From Sympetrum striolatum (lineage: Eukaryota; Arthropoda; Insecta; Odonata; Libellulidae), in NCBI GenBank assembly GCA_947579665.1, contig OX388348.1, positions 3,472,001 through 3,536,000 of the forward strand: a stretch of 64,000 nucleotides of DNA, given 5' to 3'. Both the position numbers and the translations under genes were made by a program. Within the stretch, counting starts at the first letter, position 1; the number at the start of each line of letters is the position of its first letter. Of this stretch, positions 61,341 to 64,000 are shown piece by piece. Under the pieces are notes generated by a model. The model was given only the letters and a program-made list of their open reading frames with translations, was not told the DNA's origin and made no database searches.

Positions 61341-64000
61341 ATAAGGAATTAATACAAATGTTTGATTTGTGTTTATTTTTAGTCTAACTAGAGTCAGCGC
61401 AATTCGTTAGAGCTTCCTTCTCCTTGATCTCTTTAAATTATCGAAATTACCATTATAATTATTATAGGAAACCGTTAACCGTAAGTACTAAATGCGAAAG
61501 AATTAATTAAAATATCTCTTTTGCTCTTTTATACCTATGGTGGTTGCATTCTCGTATGGAATTATAATTGGAAAATATATTGGCTGCATTGTACTCTATC
61601 GTAAGATTGTTCATGTCATACAAGGTTTAAGGACGATTTACGTTCATTCCCATTTTCTAAAGGAAGAGTTTATTGTCAGAGTTTGTTCCTTGATTGAAAT
61701 ATTTGTATTTTAAATCCTCTCTATTCCTCTCCATGTGAATGTCTGTTACTTGCTCTAAAGATAATGATGTTTTCACAATTTTGGTACTAAGAAAGAGAAT
61801 AGTTTTTGCTATTTTTGAAGAATCTTTGACATTTAACCTTTAAGGATATGAATTATTTTTTTAATATTCGCAGAAATGGATTCCTTTAGTTTTTACATCG
61901 GCAATGAACGTATATTATAACTCATATCTTGGTATGCGTTTTACGTTTGTGATTAGTGGAAACAAACAAGGAAATGGTACGTATGCATTAATTACCCGGA
62001 TCGGTTAGGATAACGTAAGCAAACACAGCAGCAAACTCATTAGACTAATCGGAAGATTTGCAAGTATCGGTCTTACCTGAGAGCTTCTAAGTCATTTATC
62101 TCGTCTATCTCTTGGTTTGTTTGGATACCTGAATCCTAACGTCTCCAATTGATGAAATACGCGATTTGTGTTCCTTCTCTATAAGGCAATGGAGGGAAGC
62201 ATGTGAGTAATACTCAGGTTTACATTGCACATGTAATTTGTGAGAATTAAATGATATAGCAGACGTACACATTTTTGTTAGTGTAATGGAGAAGATTCTA
62301 CAAGTAGGCTCTCCGTAACTCTCTTATTTGTAATTATTACACTTTTTACGAGATACTTCTTTGTAGTTACCAAAACTTGATGCCAGTAGTGCAACTTCAC
62401 CTGAATAGTAGTACCACAATAACTATAATCAACTTTATAATTATAATTAACAAATTCTTTAATTTAGTTTGTCTATAACGCAGATAAATTATTTATGCAG
62501 TTTTTCTATCATTTTGAATGAATTTATCATTTAAGTTAACTCGTTTTATGTTTTTAATATTATATTTCAGTTGCTTTATAAAGCTATAATTAGATGATGG
62601 CCTTTTAAGTGAATTAGTTACTTCGGAGATGGATTTTCTAAATTTTATCTTATCCCAGAACGAGTGGAATTAATAGAATTTGAGTGTGCAACATCGTGCC
62701 CATGGGAACTATTACAGATTTGGAAATCTCGACTCCAGTGAGATATTTTTTTACACCGTCAAGACTTCTTTTGAACAGGTGATTAGATTTGTTCCCGTAG
62801 GCGTGTTTACTTTTTAAAGCGATGTTGTTAAATGCAAGGCTTCCTCTACTATTATATCCGCACCGAATCATTAGCTTCTGCCACCTGGCTTCGTAAATTC
62901 GAACTACTTCCAGCTCAGCGCTCTCGTCGATCTTTCAAGCTTCACTTGTCAGCTAGAAAAGCCGCTCTACTTACAGCTCAAACCGTATTACATTCATTAC
63001 TTGCTGTACTTACTTAAAGCACCAAAATAGAATAAGCATAGCTGATTTAAGGTGGAAGTATTTTCGGTTAATTTCTCAAACATTTACCTTGAAATGGTTG
63101 CTAAAGACTCAAAATACTTCAAATTTTGATTTAAAAATAATGAACTGCATAACAGGCCCGACTATTAATAAAACATTTTGAAAGTGATATTTGTATGTTC
63201 AAGTAAAAGGTTTAATGTAAGAGATTTTGCAATATTCATTAATTCAAAGTAAAGCGATTTTAAACATAACGAACCTCTTAACTCTGTACATATGTACTTC
63301 TGCAGTGAGAAAAAGACAGAAAGTTATTTGAAATATGACCTTGGTTATTGATAGTGATAATGAAAATGGGTTATTATTTTGGGTTGTTAAATACGATTAA
63401 CTGTTTAATTCAATATTAATTTACCGTAGAGGGCAGGCATAATTTTTCTTCTAATTTGGAAGACGATTATGTAAAGAAAATCGATTAATAAATATAAATT
63501 TTAATGCAATGAGAATGTAAAACAATGTTCCTCTATATCTTACCGGTGACATACGTAGAGATCTTTTATATTGACTCTGTTACTATCATAATCTGTTCTT
63601 GAATATTTCAGTTAAAAGTAAACCCATATCTTGAATTAATTATCTTTGCTCATTAGTTACCCAATATTCAGTCTTTTTAGCGGTTGTTTAAAAGTTGTTA
63701 ATGTAAAATATTCATTCTTTTATTTTTAATTGAAGAAAAAGATTGGTTTCTGCGATATTAAAATGTTTAATTAAGACTTTCAAATGTGTTCTTAGTGCAG
63801 TCGTTGTCCATTTACTTATCAATGCACATTGACATGTATCCCAATAAAAAATGTGAATCTCCCATTCTTTAAAAAAATCATGATGGACTTAACATTTAAA
63901 AACTTACAATAACATACATGTTATTTTGAAGGATATTTAGACTGATTAAATACATATCACGCTATCTTGTACTAACAAACTCCATTGAAAAAGTACTGTC
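61341..64000. other. Non-coding stretch to the window end
   Basis: A+T-rich. No gene, repeat or splice signal recognised; a small mixed-composition patch lies near 62860-62990. Confidence 0.5.

Noticed and set aside
60715..61352. Three similar short open frames (60-80 codons) in tandem, resembling a repeated peptide family
   Set aside because: They are by-products of the 178-bp tandem repeat and lack any coding signature.
62070..62085. CTCAG|GTAAGACC on the minus strand, recursive-site-like
   Set aside because: The upstream pyrimidine tract is very short and the orientation is opposite to the two better candidates.

Overview
The window looks like non-coding DNA of an arthropod, most probably an insect, and most likely lies inside one very long intron. 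It is strongly A+T rich by eye (roughly two thirds). The longest open frame is about 156 codons, and no frame encodes a protein I recognise except decayed transposon fragments. There is no bacterial operon structure, no real tRNA or rRNA gene and no CRISPR. Arthropod-type mobile DNA is scattered throughout: a mariner element, tRNA-derived SINEs, non-LTR retrotransposon ends, a piggyBac-like MITE and a hAT-like end. The species cannot be named from the sequence.

The most interesting signal is a pair of related segments on the + strand, 39.4 kb apart (12391-12536 and 51771-51939). Each has a branch-site-like motif, a pyrimidine tract and a juxtaposed 3'/5' splice-site string CAG|GTAAGCGCCTA. 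Each also has a second GTAAG donor, 42 nt downstream in the first and 67 nt in the second. The interval between is open in the same frame in both. This is the architecture of a recursive-splicing (ratchet) site with its associated RS-exon. It implies a + strand host gene whose intron spans most or all of the window. The similarity between the two copies beyond the splice motif is unusual: it means either a duplicated ratchet site or a dispersed repeat carrying one.

Layout. 1-12 kb: a SINE relic, a pyrimidine-rich tract, a foldback MITE (6146-6433), a hAT-like end and islands of higher GC. 12.4-12.7 kb: ratchet-site candidate 1, next to two copies of a SINE tail. 16-22.8 kb: a foldback, tRNA-like relics, two non-LTR retrotransposon remnants in opposite orientation and a perfect double hairpin. 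25.2 kb: a SINE with a clean target-site duplication. 32.1-32.9 kb: two SINEs in inverted orientation flanking degenerate tandem repeats. 40.8-42.1 kb: an internally deleted mariner abutting a dispersed repeat. 51.8 kb: ratchet-site candidate 2. 55.3-55.9 kb: a piggyBac-like MITE. 60.3-61.3 kb: a second, fuller copy of the dispersed repeat, with an internal array of exact 178-bp period. GC-richer islands (for example near 10, 18.5-19.4, 27.3-28.2, 30.8-31.4, 36.2-36.8, 43.6-43.9, 46.1-46.8, 49.4-49.9 and 53.0-53.3 kb) could be conserved regulatory DNA, but nothing in them proves it.

No genes act together here. The window is read as intron plus mobile-element debris, and every functional claim below is an inference from sequence alone.
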